A stretch of 64,000 nucleotides of DNA from the NCBI RefSeq assembly GCF_014207745.1, contig NZ_JACHJB010000004.1, positions 1 through 64,000 of the forward strand. Reading direction: 5' to 3'. Every line of letters starts with the position of its first letter. The first letter of the stretch is position 1. This DNA comes from Nonomuraea muscovyensis (GTDB lineage: Bacteria > Actinomycetota > Actinomycetes > Streptosporangiales > Streptosporangiaceae). The translations under genes were made by a program, and so were the position numbers. Below, piece by piece: positions 24,126-32,235 of this stretch. The notes beneath the pieces are model-generated. The model worked only from the letters and a program-made list of their open reading frames with translations, made no database searches and had not been told where the DNA came from.

Positions 24126-24716
24126 ATGAGCACAGACGGTGAAAGCGTTCGACTGCCGGTGATGAACGAGAGCCAGGCTGTCGGCGCCACGGCAGAGCTC
24201 TATGCGGAGATGCGTGCGCACTTCGGTTTCGGGCTGGTGCCTGATGTGTTCAAGCTGGTCAGCACGCGCCCCGAGTTCCTCAAGGTCTTCTGGGACGGTT
24301 ACCGCTCGATCTTCTCGGCCGGACTGCTTGATCGTGAGATCAAGGAGCTGATCGCGGCGTTCGTCGCTCGCGAGGTGTCGTGCGGCTACTGCGTCGACGC
24401 TCACGTCCTCTTCCTGCACCTGGTGAGCGCCGACCCGCGCCTGGAGGAGAGCCTGCGCGTCACCGAGATCGACGACATGCCGCTACCCGAGTCCACACGA
24501 GTACTCCTCCATCTGGCCGGAGCGATCACGCACCAGGCCTACCGGATCACCGATGACGATTTCGAGCAGGCCAGACAGCTCGGATGGAATGATGCTCAAC
24601 TGCTGGAGGCGGTGTGGACCGCGTGCCAGTTCAACTGGGTCGCACGCATGGTCAACGCGGCCGGGCTGTCGTCGTTGGGACAGTTGGCCGACCAGGAGGC
24701 GAGCAACACCGCGTGA
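24126..24716 (+). CDS. CMD/AhpD-like protein (CxxC), second copy
   Basis: 196 aa. VSCGYCVDAH gives Cys86, Cys89 and the following His of the AhpD-type motif, after the helix EIKELIAAFVAR. It is a different branch from CMD1 (a longer N-terminus, CGYC instead of CRFC). ATG 24126 follows GGGAGCTGAA. It diverges from the HxlR regulator with a shared operator. A thiol-dependent reductase role is inferred from the family. Cys codons are TGC. Confidence 0.83.
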   Translation: MSTDGESVRLPVMNESQAVGATAELYAEMRAHFGFGLVPDVFKLVSTRPEFLKVFWDGYRSIFSAGLLDREIKELIAAFVAREVSCGYCVDAHVLFLHLVSADPRLEESLRVTEIDDMPLPESTRVLLHLAGAITHQAYRITDDDFEQARQLGWNDAQLLEAVWTACQFNWVARMVNAAGLSSLGQLADQEASNTA

Positions 24717-24720
24717 ATCG

Positions 24721-26991
24721 CTAGGTGATGCTGAAGGCGAGCGTGGAGCCTCCTTCGACTCCCACGGTCACCCTGTGACGGGAGCGTAGCCGCCCGTTCA
24801 GCAGCGCCGTCGACAGCACGTCGTCGAGTTCCCGCTGCACGATCCGTCGGAGGGGGCGTGCGCCCAGGGCCGGGTCATGGCACATCGCGAACAGCAGATG
24901 CTTCGCCTCAGCCGATATCTCGAGCATCGCCCCCGTGCCGTCCAGGAGCCTCTGGGCGACCCCGGCTATGGCCAGATCCATGATGGCCATCAGTTGGGCT
25001 CTTCCGAGCCGGGAGAAGACGACGACCTCGTCCACGCGGTTGAGGAGCTCCGGCCGCAGATGCCGCCGAAGTTCGGCATGGACGGCCTCATGCGTGCGCT
25101 GGGCCGGCAAGCCGTCTTCGAGGTCGTCATCAGGACCGAAGCCGGAGACGCCGTAGGCCTCTCTGGTCCCGATATTGGTGGTCATGATGACCACCGCACT
25201 CGTGAAGGTCACTGTGCGGCCATCCCCCGAGGTGAGCTGCCCCTCTTCGAGGATCTGCAGCAGAACGTCGGCCACGGACGGATGAGCCTTCTCGATCTCA
25301 TCGAAGAGAACCACGCTGAAGGGGTTCTCTCGAACGTGGCGAGTCAGCCGGCCCCCTTCGTCATAGCCCGCGTAGCCAGGGGGCGCGCCGAAGAGCTTGG
25401 AGACGGCGTGGCTTTCGCCGTACTCGCTCATGTCGATCTGGACGAGGGCTTCGTCCTGGCCGAAGAGGAAGGCTGCGAGGGCCTTGGCGAGCTCTGACTT
25501 GCCCACGCCCGAGGGCCCGGCGAACAGGAACGACCCGACCGGGCGATCCGGGTCCGCGACGCCCGCCCGTGCTCGGCGTATGGCGCCGCCGACCGCCGCG
25601 AGGGCGGAGTCCTGACCGATCACCCGCTTGCGCAGCTCCGCTTCGAGACCCCGCAGACGGGTCAGCTCCTCCACGGTGAGCCGTTCGAGGGGGATCCCCG
25701 TCGCGGCTGCGACGACCTCGACCACCAGCTCCTCTGTCACCTGCTGGGGCGTCGGCGGCGCGGTCGATCCCGCCAGCGCGCGGATCCGCGCGAGAGCACC
25801 GGCCTCGTCGATGGCATCTATGGCCTTGTCCGGGAGGGAACGTCCTGTGACGTGCCGGTCAGTCAATCGGGCGGCGGCCACCAACGACTCGTCAGTGAAC
25901 GTGACTCCATGGTGTGACTCGTAACGCGGACGCAGCTCTTTGAGGATCTTGATGGTGCCGGCCACGGTCGGAGGCTCGACGGAAAGTGGTTGGAATCTCC
26001 GCTCCAAGGTCGCGTCGCGCGCTATGTGGGTGCGGTACTCCTCGGGGGTGGTGGCGCCGATGATGCGCAGTTCGCCTCGCGCCAGCATCGGCTTGACCAG
26101 GGCGGCCGCGTCGAGCCCACCTGTCTCGTCCCCGGCGCCGACAAGGGTGTGCAACTCGTCGACGAAGAGCAGGACTCCGCCGTCGTCACTCGCCTCGTGC
26201 AGGACGGTCCGGAAGCGTTCCTCGAATACCCCACGCCGGCTCGCGCCTGCGATCATCGAGCCGAGATCCAGCTCGTACAGCCTCTTGTCGCGCAGTTCCT
26301 CGGGCACCTGCCCGCTGACCATGCGGCAGGCCAGCGCCTCGACCAGCGCCGTCTTTCCGACCCCCGGCTCACCCAGCAGAACAGGGTTGTTCTTCCTGCG
26401 CCGCAAGAGGATCTGGACGAGGCGCTCGAGCTCCGCTTCCCTGTCGACCACAGGGTCGAGCTCTCCCGCTCGCGCGGCGTCTGTGAGACTCCGTCCGAAT
26501 CGTCGGAGCAGGAGATCCGCCGAACGGACCGGGCCCGCGGCCACCCTGATCGGCTGCGGCACCTGGTCGAGCTTCTCCAGGACCCGCTCTCTGAGTCGCG
26601 CGGGATCGGCGCCCAGACTCTTCAGGACGAGGAGTCCCGCGTCCTCGTCGTCGCCGAGCATGCCCAGAAGGAGATGCTCGGTGTCGATGTCGTCCTGCCC
26701 GAGGCGGGTGGCCTCGGTCGACGAACGCTTCAGGAGACCGATGGCCTGTTCACTCAGCGGTAGACGCCCGGCGGAGAACACCTGTCCTCTGCCGACGATC
26801 TTCTCCACCTGCTCGTGGACCGAGTCGAGGTCGATCTCGAGCTCCGTGAGCAGCGCTCCGGCGATCCCGCCGGCCTGGACCAGACCGAGCAGGATGTGTT
26901 CGGTCCTGATGGTGTTGTGATTGCACATCCTGGCTTCCTCTTCCGCCAGGACGAGCACCTTCCGCGCACGGGGGCCGAGCCGGTCCACCAT
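24721..26991 (-). CDS. ClpC-like AAA+ unfoldase lacking the middle domain
   Basis: 756 aa. Two Clp N repeats (ARKVLVLAEEEAR...), AAA-1 with GEPGVGKTALVE and DELHTLVGAG, AAA-2 with GPSGVGKSELAKAL and LFDEIEKAHP. Between them only about 50 residues (LAGSTAPPTPQQVTEELVVEV) stand where housekeeping ClpC has its coiled-coil M domain with UVR motif, so adaptor control is probably lost. Where the ClpP-docking loop is expected I see VSGFGPDDD rather than a plain LGF/IGF tripeptide. ClpP interaction is thus uncertain. It follows an ArsR gene whose frame overlaps it. A role in protecting or turning over pathway proteins is speculative. Confidence 0.85.
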   Translation of the reverse strand: MVDRLGPRARKVLVLAEEEARMCNHNTIRTEHILLGLVQAGGIAGALLTELEIDLDSVHEQVEKIVGRGQVFSAGRLPLSEQAIGLLKRSSTEATRLGQDDIDTEHLLLGMLGDDEDAGLLVLKSLGADPARLRERVLEKLDQVPQPIRVAAGPVRSADLLLRRFGRSLTDAARAGELDPVVDREAELERLVQILLRRRKNNPVLLGEPGVGKTALVEALACRMVSGQVPEELRDKRLYELDLGSMIAGASRRGVFEERFRTVLHEASDDGGVLLFVDELHTLVGAGDETGGLDAAALVKPMLARGELRIIGATTPEEYRTHIARDATLERRFQPLSVEPPTVAGTIKILKELRPRYESHHGVTFTDESLVAAARLTDRHVTGRSLPDKAIDAIDEAGALARIRALAGSTAPPTPQQVTEELVVEVVAAATGIPLERLTVEELTRLRGLEAELRKRVIGQDSALAAVGGAIRRARAGVADPDRPVGSFLFAGPSGVGKSELAKALAAFLFGQDEALVQIDMSEYGESHAVSKLFGAPPGYAGYDEGGRLTRHVRENPFSVVLFDEIEKAHPSVADVLLQILEEGQLTSGDGRTVTFTSAVVIMTTNIGTREAYGVSGFGPDDDLEDGLPAQRTHEAVHAELRRHLRPELLNRVDEVVVFSRLGRAQLMAIMDLAIAGVAQRLLDGTGAMLEISAEAKHLLFAMCHDPALGARPLRRIVQRELDDVLSTALLNGRLRSRHRVTVGVEGGSTLAFSIT

Positions 26992-27445
26992 CTCCGCTCC
27001 TCGCTCGGACCCCGGCGGGGCGAAGGCCGGGGTCCGGACTACACGGGCCGGTGCGGGCTTCCGCCCCGCCCTCGCCGTCCGTCATCGCGGACGCCGGCGA
27101 CTTCTGCGAGCGACCTTTTTTGGGAGATCGGTCCTCCGCGGCCTCCCTGGCCAGATCGAAGCCCGCTCGCCACATGTCTTCGACGAACTCGCGAAGCTTT
27201 GCGAGCGTCACCGGACTGGCTCGGTAGAGCCGCCTGGTGCCTTCTCTGCGCTCTGTGATGAGACCGGCTTCTCTCAGGACCTTCAGATGTTGCGACACCG
27301 CCGGCCGGGTGACCTCGAAATGCTCGGCGATCTGCCCGGCCGGCAGTTCGGTGGATGCGATGAGGTGGAGGATCGCGCGCCGCGTGGGCTCTGCGATCGC
27401 CCGGAGGACGACGTCGAGTTCTTCGGCCGTCGACTCTTCTCGCAT
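26750..27445 (-). CDS. ArsR-family regulator with long out-of-frame overlap into clpC-like gene
   Basis: 231 aa from ATG 27445 (GGTGAG five bases before); an ATG 15 bases upstream is possible. Residues 1-105 are a typical ArsR winged helix (AIAEPTRRAILHLIA, VTRPAVSQHLKVLREAGLI, EGTRRLYRAS). The rest is low-complexity, and its last 80 codons run antiparallel in reading frame, not strand, over the start of the ClpC-like gene, because no stop occurs earlier. The extension is probably not functional. The gene follows the VOC gene, and the related ArsR at 42463 is paired with a SRPBCC gene. Confidence 0.75.
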   Translation of the reverse strand: MREESTAEELDVVLRAIAEPTRRAILHLIASTELPAGQIAEHFEVTRPAVSQHLKVLREAGLITERREGTRRLYRASPVTLAKLREFVEDMWRAGFDLAREAAEDRSPKKGRSQKSPASAMTDGEGGAEARTGPCSPDPGLRPAGVRARSGDGGPARPPCAEGARPGGRGSQDVQSQHHQDRTHPARSGPGRRDRRSAAHGARDRPRLGPRAGGEDRRQRTGVLRRASTAE

Positions 27446-27472
27446 CTCACCGGGATGCATGTCGCAGGCGTC

Positions 27473-27823
27473 TCAGCGCTGCCACAGCCCGACCTGGAGG
27501 CCGTCCGGGTCCTTGAAGGTGGCCATGACGCCGATTCCAGGGATGTCGTAGGGGGGCGTGAGGCGCTCACCGCCCTGGGCTTCGATCTGCTTGAGAGTCG
27601 CCTCTGCGTCATCGACGACGATGTACATCACGAGAGCGGCCTTGCCGCTTTCGTCGGCCTGGCCGATCCCACCGGGGATGCCCTCACCGGCACCGGTGTC
27701 GACCATGCCGTAGTTCATCTGCGGATCGACGTCGATCTTCCAGCCGAAGATGTCGGAGTAGAACGCGCGGGACTTGGCGGCGTCCTTGGAAGTGAGGTCG
27801 AACCAAGCGATCGGCTTACCCAT
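27473..27823 (-). CDS. VOC (glyoxalase/bleomycin-resistance fold) protein
   Basis: 116 aa from ATG 27823 (AAAGGAAAG just upstream). Two beta-alpha-beta-beta-beta modules, starting GKPIAWFDLTSKDAAKSRAFYSDIFGW and ending FKDPDGLQVGLWQ, are clear. In some enediyne clusters (tiancimycin TnmS proteins) small VOC proteins give resistance by binding the drug. The same role is plausible here but the family is broad. It lies upstream of an ArsR gene on the same strand, 12 bases apart. Confidence 0.8.
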   Translation of the reverse strand: MGKPIAWFDLTSKDAAKSRAFYSDIFGWKIDVDPQMNYGMVDTGAGEGIPGGIGQADESGKAALVMYIVVDDAEATLKQIEAQGGERLTPPYDIPGIGVMATFKDPDGLQVGLWQR

Positions 27824-27956
27824 GATCTTTCCTTTCGTCATGTCGCGTTGAGTTGGCGGTGCGAGTCGGAGCAGTGAGCCCTCCCGGCGATCGGGGTGGA
27901 GTGCCCGGGACCTTCCCCTCTCCCGGGCCCGCGGACAGCGGCTGATGCAGGAGAGG

Positions 27957-29405
27957 TCAGGGGGCGGCCGGGCCGGGCTGCATGTCGGGTGCCATGGACG
28001 CGCCTGATGGCTGGTCCGCCGGCCGACGGATGATCAGTGCGGCCAGCACACCGGCGAAGGTGATCACGCTGAGCGCGATCGTGGCCGGGGTGAAGCCGGA
28101 GATGAATCGCTCGGCCGTGCCGTAGCCGCCCTGGGCGGTGAAGATCGCAGCCACGGCCGCCACGCCGAAGACCGCCCCGACCTGCCGGATGGTGTTGCTG
28201 ACGCCGGCGGCCATGCCCACTTCCATGGGGCTGACCGACCGCATGACTGCCGAGGCGACGGTCGGGAAGGCGATCGCGACGCCGACACCGGCGAGCAGCA
28301 GAGGGATGATCATCGGGCCGTAGCCCATCCCTGCGGAGGCCATCAGCGCGATCGCCAGGAAACCGATCCCGTGCAGCAGCAAGCCGACGATCACCAGGGG
28401 TCGCTCCCCCATGCTGTCGGCCATCTTGCCCGCGATCGGCGAGATGAAGAGGGCGAGTCCGACCCAGGGCAGGAGCCTGATGCCGACTCCCAACGGGTCG
28501 TTGCCCTCGGCGAGTTGCAGGTACTGGGCGAAGACGAAGCCGTTGCCGTAGAGAGCCGCCGCGAGGACGAAGCTCGTCAGGCAACCACCGGTGAAGCTGA
28601 GGTTGCGGAACATACCCACTGGCATCATCGGGCTCCTGGCTCGGGTTTCCCAGACCACGAACAGCACCAGGGCGAGTGCGCCGCCGATGAACCCGGCGAG
28701 CACAGTGGGCGAGGTCCAGCCCGCCTCGCCGCCGCGTATCAGCGATTGGGCGATGCCGAAGACACCGATGGTGGACAGCAGCAGGCCCAGCAGATCGATC
28801 CCGCGCACGGACCCGCGCGTCTCCGCGATCTTCACCATGCTGAGCGCGACGAGGACGATTCCCACGGGAACGTTGAGCCAGAAGATCCACTGCCAGGCGA
28901 ATCCTTGGATGATCAGGCCACCGACCAGCGGTCCCGCCGCCACGGCCACACCCGAGATGGCGCCCCATACCCCGAAGGCCGCTCCCCGTTCCTGCGGTGG
29001 CGTGGCGTCGGTGATGACGGCGAGGGCCAGGGCGATCGCGATACCACCGCCGACACCCTGGAGACCGCGCGCGGCGATCAGGGTCTCTATCGATGTGCTC
29101 ATCGCGCAGAAGGCAGAGCTGAGGGTGAAGAGCAAGATGCCGATCACGAACAGCTTCCTGCGGCCGAAGCGGTCACCGAGGGCGGCACCCGTGAGGATGA
29201 ATGCGGCGAAGCCCAGCTCATAGGCGTTCACCGTCCAGCCGAGACCTGCCACCCCCGCCCCCAGTTGCTCGTGAAGGGTGGGAAGGGCGGTCGTCACGAC
29301 GAGCACGTCGAGCCCGACCATGAAGGAGGCGAACGACGCGAGGACGAGGGTCCATCGCTGCCGTGCCCGTGAGAACCCCTGTGAGGAACTATCACTGACA
29401 GTCAT
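27957..29405 (-). CDS. MFS drug antiporter, DHA2 (14-TM) type
   Basis: 482 aa from ATG 29405 (GGGAG upstream). About 14 helices; GAALGDRFGRRKLF between helices 2 and 3 and GPLVGGLIIQGFAWQW in helix 5. It is a likely efflux pump for the island's product. About 100 bases upstream is a TTGACG-type promoter element shared with the genes at 42801 and 49312. A palindrome like the HxlR operator lies 225 bases upstream. Confidence 0.87.
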   Translation of the reverse strand: MTVSDSSSQGFSRARQRWTLVLASFASFMVGLDVLVVTTALPTLHEQLGAGVAGLGWTVNAYELGFAAFILTGAALGDRFGRRKLFVIGILLFTLSSAFCAMSTSIETLIAARGLQGVGGGIAIALALAVITDATPPQERGAAFGVWGAISGVAVAAGPLVGGLIIQGFAWQWIFWLNVPVGIVLVALSMVKIAETRGSVRGIDLLGLLLSTIGVFGIAQSLIRGGEAGWTSPTVLAGFIGGALALVLFVVWETRARSPMMPVGMFRNLSFTGGCLTSFVLAAALYGNGFVFAQYLQLAEGNDPLGVGIRLLPWVGLALFISPIAGKMADSMGERPLVIVGLLLHGIGFLAIALMASAGMGYGPMIIPLLLAGVGVAIAFPTVASAVMRSVSPMEVGMAAGVSNTIRQVGAVFGVAAVAAIFTAQGGYGTAERFISGFTPATIALSVITFAGVLAALIIRRPADQPSGASMAPDMQPGPAAP

Positions 29406-29505
29406 GGCTACTCCCAACCAGACAGATTGGCAGGACGGGCAGCGCCCCCGCTCCGCAGACCTGATCGTCCACAGGTCGCTGCATGCTTTTAAACGTTAGC
29501 GATGC

Positions 29506-29527
29506 CTTCCGAAAGCGTCAACTGTCA
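29506..29527 (-). promoter_or_regulatory. Shared TGACAG-TTGACG promoter element, variant copy
   Basis: On the minus strand TGACAGTTGACGCTTTCGG leads, 17 bases after TTGACG, to TAACGT, a workable -35/-10 pair before the MFS gene. It differs from the two identical copies at 42995 and 49441 by AA for TT in the centre. A CGTTAGCG sequence like that in the other copies occurs just downstream, at 29494. Confidence 0.55.
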
Positions 29528-29629
29528 CTTGGTGGGACCATAGGGGACCCCAACGATTCGAAACGTGCCCAGAGGTCGCCCACCCTGGCCGTCGCCGGCA
29601 CTTGTAGCTATCGCAACGATCCCCTATTT

Positions 29630-29647
29630 ACTATATTTTTTAAAAGT
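29630..29647. promoter_or_regulatory. HxlR-type operator-like site, copy 6
   Basis: ACTATA TTTTTT AAAAGT; read on the minus strand it is ACTTTT-N6-TATAGT, one base from the consensus half-sites. It lies between the LLM pseudogene and the MFS gene. The rest of the 29418-29773 spacer holds the promoter element at 29506 and no gene. Confidence 0.45.
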
Positions 29648-29773
29648 ATTCCACGGGAGTTACGAGGAACAGCCTCCAGCCGTTCCGGCGGATCCGCTCG
29701 AACGCGCAAGCTCGTACGCTATAGGGAACTCAACCCGCAGCCGCGGTGCCCGGGGCGCTGAGCCGTCATGACC

Positions 29774-30110
29774 TCAGCGGAACGCGTCGATCACTTCGGC
29801 CCAGAGCTCCAAGGGCCGCGTATCCGTCAGAACTGCGAGGCGGATCATCATCTCGCCCACCCCGGCATCAGCCAGATCGCGGCAGCGACCGATGTGGTCG
29901 GCGACCGTGCCGGCGTTCACGGACTCCGCGAAGCGCGCGGCACCCTGCCTCCGCGGTCGAAGCCGGTCGACCAGGCCTGCCACGTGCTGGCCTCGGGGAC
30001 GTCGAGCACCTTCCCCTGGAACGGCTTGGTGCCGGGCCCCCACAAGATCGGGAGAAGGCACAAGGCGTCCTCGAGGAGGTCATAGCGTTCGGGAACGGAG
30101 GGGATGATCG
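29774..30110 (-). pseudogene. Luciferase-like (LLM) F420-dependent oxidoreductase remnant
   Basis: A segment reading RYDLLEDALCLLPILWGPGTKPFQGKVLDVPEA (quoted in parts: RYDLLEDALCLLPILW, then FQGKVLDVPEA) is the middle of an LLM protein. After a frame change the tail continues GTVADHIGRCRDLADAGVGE to a stop at 29774. The N-terminal 130 residues and the substrate-cap region are missing. It is a truncated, frameshifted relic. Its presence next to an F420/NADP reductase-like gene suggests a lost F420-dependent step. Confidence 0.7.
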
Positions 30111-30113
30111 TCA

Positions 30114-31046
30114 TCAGGAGTACCAGGGGATGATCGGGTACCAGATGACTCCGGTACGAGCGAGGAGCCTGACATCCCAGTAGAGGAACGTGAAGACGCC
30201 AGCCACGAGGAGCGCGGAGGCGGTGACCAGTGCGACGCGACCCGGCTTGGCAGCCATCCAGCGCTGCACCCTGCCGCCTGCCACGACCGCCAGAAGGAGG
30301 AAGAGGATCGAGAGGATGACGATGTTCCCGAGCGACTGCATCACGAACGACACCGCGCCGTAGAACGGGTTGTGGCTGTCGGCGACGTCTCGGAACAGGT
30401 GCCGGTAGAGACCGAACGGCCTTCCGATGAGGAATGCCCCGATCAGCACTCCCATGAGAACGGATCTCGCGTGCGGGTGACGTCGCGAGATGTTCTCCAT
30501 GGGATCTTTCACCAGCCCCATCGCCGCCAGCCCCAGGTAGCACAGGACCAGCCCGATCACGCCGAAGACCACCATCGACTGGATGAGGCGTGGGGACAGA
30601 CCCGAGGTGACCGTGGCTGTCGAGTACTGCGGCATGGAGGTGCCGAACAGGGCGGCGATCACGCCGTAGCCGGCCGAGACCGCGGCCATCCCCGCCACGA
30701 GCCAGGCCAGCGGCGGCAGAGCCTGCAGAATCCGGCCCTTCACTGACCGCTTCTGGCCCAGGAGCGGGGCGACGGCTCCCAGCGCCGCGATGTTGCAGGC
30801 GGTGAAGGTGCCGCCAAGGCCACTGGCGAAGGCGAAGAGAACACCTGACATGATGCCCGCGATGGGAGCGTCGGTCTCGTGGCCGATGATCGCGCTGGTG
30901 ACGCCATCGCCTATCACCCGGTCGACGAAGGGCGCCGACCAGAGGATGGTCAGCACGAACCCTGCCAGAATGCTGAGGCTGATCGCCAGCCCACGCCGTG
31001 CTGGAACAGCCGGTGCGATGGTGGGGCCGGTTTCCGTGCTTGTCAC
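30114..31046 (-). CDS. Integral membrane protein, CcdA/DsbD-like helices (tentative)
   Basis: 310 aa with 7-8 membrane helices. FASGLGGTFTACNIAALG resembles the Gly-rich Cys helix (TPC) of CcdA/DsbD electron carriers, here TAC. I see no clear second conserved Cys in the other half, so thiol electron transfer is doubtful. The ATG overlaps the stop of the reductase gene by four bases, so it belongs to the operon that includes the enediyne cassette. Confidence 0.55.
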   Translation of the reverse strand: MTSTETGPTIAPAVPARRGLAISLSILAGFVLTILWSAPFVDRVIGDGVTSAIIGHETDAPIAGIMSGVLFAFASGLGGTFTACNIAALGAVAPLLGQKRSVKGRILQALPPLAWLVAGMAAVSAGYGVIAALFGTSMPQYSTATVTSGLSPRLIQSMVVFGVIGLVLCYLGLAAMGLVKDPMENISRRHPHARSVLMGVLIGAFLIGRPFGLYRHLFRDVADSHNPFYGAVSFVMQSLGNIVILSILFLLLAVVAGGRVQRWMAAKPGRVALVTASALLVAGVFTFLYWDVRLLARTGVIWYPIIPWYS

Positions 31047-31774
31047 TGTCCCTGCTCCTTTCCGAATGTGTAGCGGTCAGCCGGGACGATGGCCGCTCGT
31101 CCGGCATGGGTACGGTCGACCTGATCGAGGCGGAGGAGACGGAATCCGACCGCGTCTCCCAGCCCTTCTTCGCTCCCCAATCTGCGCAGCAGCTCGGCCA
31201 ACCCCTCGATCCATCTGCTGTTGTGCAAGGGACCTGCATCCGCCACGTCGAGTCCGAGCCGGAGCAGGACGTACGTCACACATCGCTTCGCGGCGAGATC
31301 GTCACCGGCGATGGGGACCGTCGGCGCCGGCCCGCCATGGGCGAGCATCCGCAGCCTTCGAGCCGAGACGCAGTTCAGCGCCTTGACGATGGAACTCTTG
31401 GGAAAGTGCTCGGCGAGCATCTCCGCCGCCGAGTCGTGCGCCGAGCCGCTGAGGTCGGCCGGCGCGGGGTTGGAGAGGTCTACCACGACCTTGCCGGCGA
31501 GGTGCTCGTGGATCCGTGGAGCGATCTCCCGCCGGCTCACGTCGAGGCTGGTCGCCAGAATGACCAGTTGCGCTTCGAGCGCGACCGTCTCCAGGGGGGC
31601 CGCGATGGCACCGGGAACGGTCGAGGCGAGGCGTTCTGCCGTCCGTCTCCTTCCTCCCGCCAGATGGACGGGTAGACCGCCATGGCCCAGGAGCTCGGCC
31701 ACCGCTGTTCCCATGGCGCCGCACCCCACCACCCCTAATCTGGGGGCATGCGATCGCCGGGCATGTTCTGCCAT
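31043..31774 (-). CDS. NADPH:F420 reductase-like dehydrogenase
   Basis: 243 aa from ATG 31774 (GCAGGGA seven bases before); a GTG at 31780 is possible. The Rossmann start GVVGCGAMGTAVAELLG and the block KALNCVSA are those of the NADP-oxidoreductase, coenzyme F420-dependent family, which interconverts NADPH and reduced F420. The position directly after the E10 thioesterase gene suggests it works with the enediyne pathway, perhaps feeding an F420-dependent enzyme such as the one now decayed at 29774. Confidence 0.75.
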   Translation of the reverse strand: MAEHARRSHAPRLGVVGCGAMGTAVAELLGHGGLPVHLAGGRRRTAERLASTVPGAIAAPLETVALEAQLVILATSLDVSRREIAPRIHEHLAGKVVVDLSNPAPADLSGSAHDSAAEMLAEHFPKSSIVKALNCVSARRLRMLAHGGPAPTVPIAGDDLAAKRCVTYVLLRLGLDVADAGPLHNSRWIEGLAELLRRLGSEEGLGDAVGFRLLRLDQVDRTHAGRAAIVPADRYTFGKEQGQ

Positions 31775-31794
31775 GGGCACATCCCTGCCGGAAG

Positions 31795-32235
31795 TCAGCG
31801 TCGTTCTGCGGGTGGGGCGTAGGCTTCGAGTGCCTGCAACAGCTCATGCGGCACGTCTGTCGAGACCAGTTCTCCCTCGACGCGCTTCATGCAGGCGACG
31901 GTCTGCGCTCCGCGGGCGACGAGCTGCCCGGGCCCCGAGTTGAGCCGGAAGTAGTCAAATCCCATGGCGATGCGGTTGAACTCGATGCTCCGGAGCGACA
32001 TTCGCACCGAAACCTGATCGAAGGCCACCAGTTCCGCGAAGTACTCGCAAGAGCACGACACGGTGACGAGCGCCAGGTCGACAGCCAGCCGTTCCACGAC
32101 CCCGGGGGCGTGTGCCGCGAGGAAGCGCTCCCGGCACGCTCCTTGCCACATCAGATAGTGGGCGAAGTACACGTTGCCCACCAGATTGGTGTCGGCGAAG
32201 GTCACCAGGTGCTCGTACGCGAAGTGCCGTTTCAT
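31795..32235 (-). CDS. Enediyne thioesterase E10 (CalE7/DynE7/SgcE10 type)
   Basis: 146 aa, single hot-dog fold. The family block NVYFAHYLMWQGACRERFL is intact. E10 proteins hydrolyse and decarboxylate the polyene made by the enediyne PKS, giving heptaene-type products; they lack the acidic catalytic residue of other hot-dog thioesterases. ATG 32235 overlaps the PKS stop (ATGA). Confidence 0.92.
   Translation of the reverse strand: MKRHFAYEHLVTFADTNLVGNVYFAHYLMWQGACRERFLAAHAPGVVERLAVDLALVTVSCSCEYFAELVAFDQVSVRMSLRSIEFNRIAMGFDYFRLNSGPGQLVARGAQTVACMKRVEGELVSTDVPHELLQALEAYAPPAERR

Noticed and set aside
22532..24716. CxxC proteins CMD1 and CMD2 as selenoproteins
   Set aside because: AhpD-like families can carry Sec, but all Cys codons in both motifs are TGC, which the ACA anticodon would not read unless A34 becomes inosine.
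31043..31774. TGT codon followed by a hairpin with bulged U in the F420 reductase-like gene
   Set aside because: The upper stem has only one pair and the loop lacks GGU; treated as background hairpin in GC-rich DNA.
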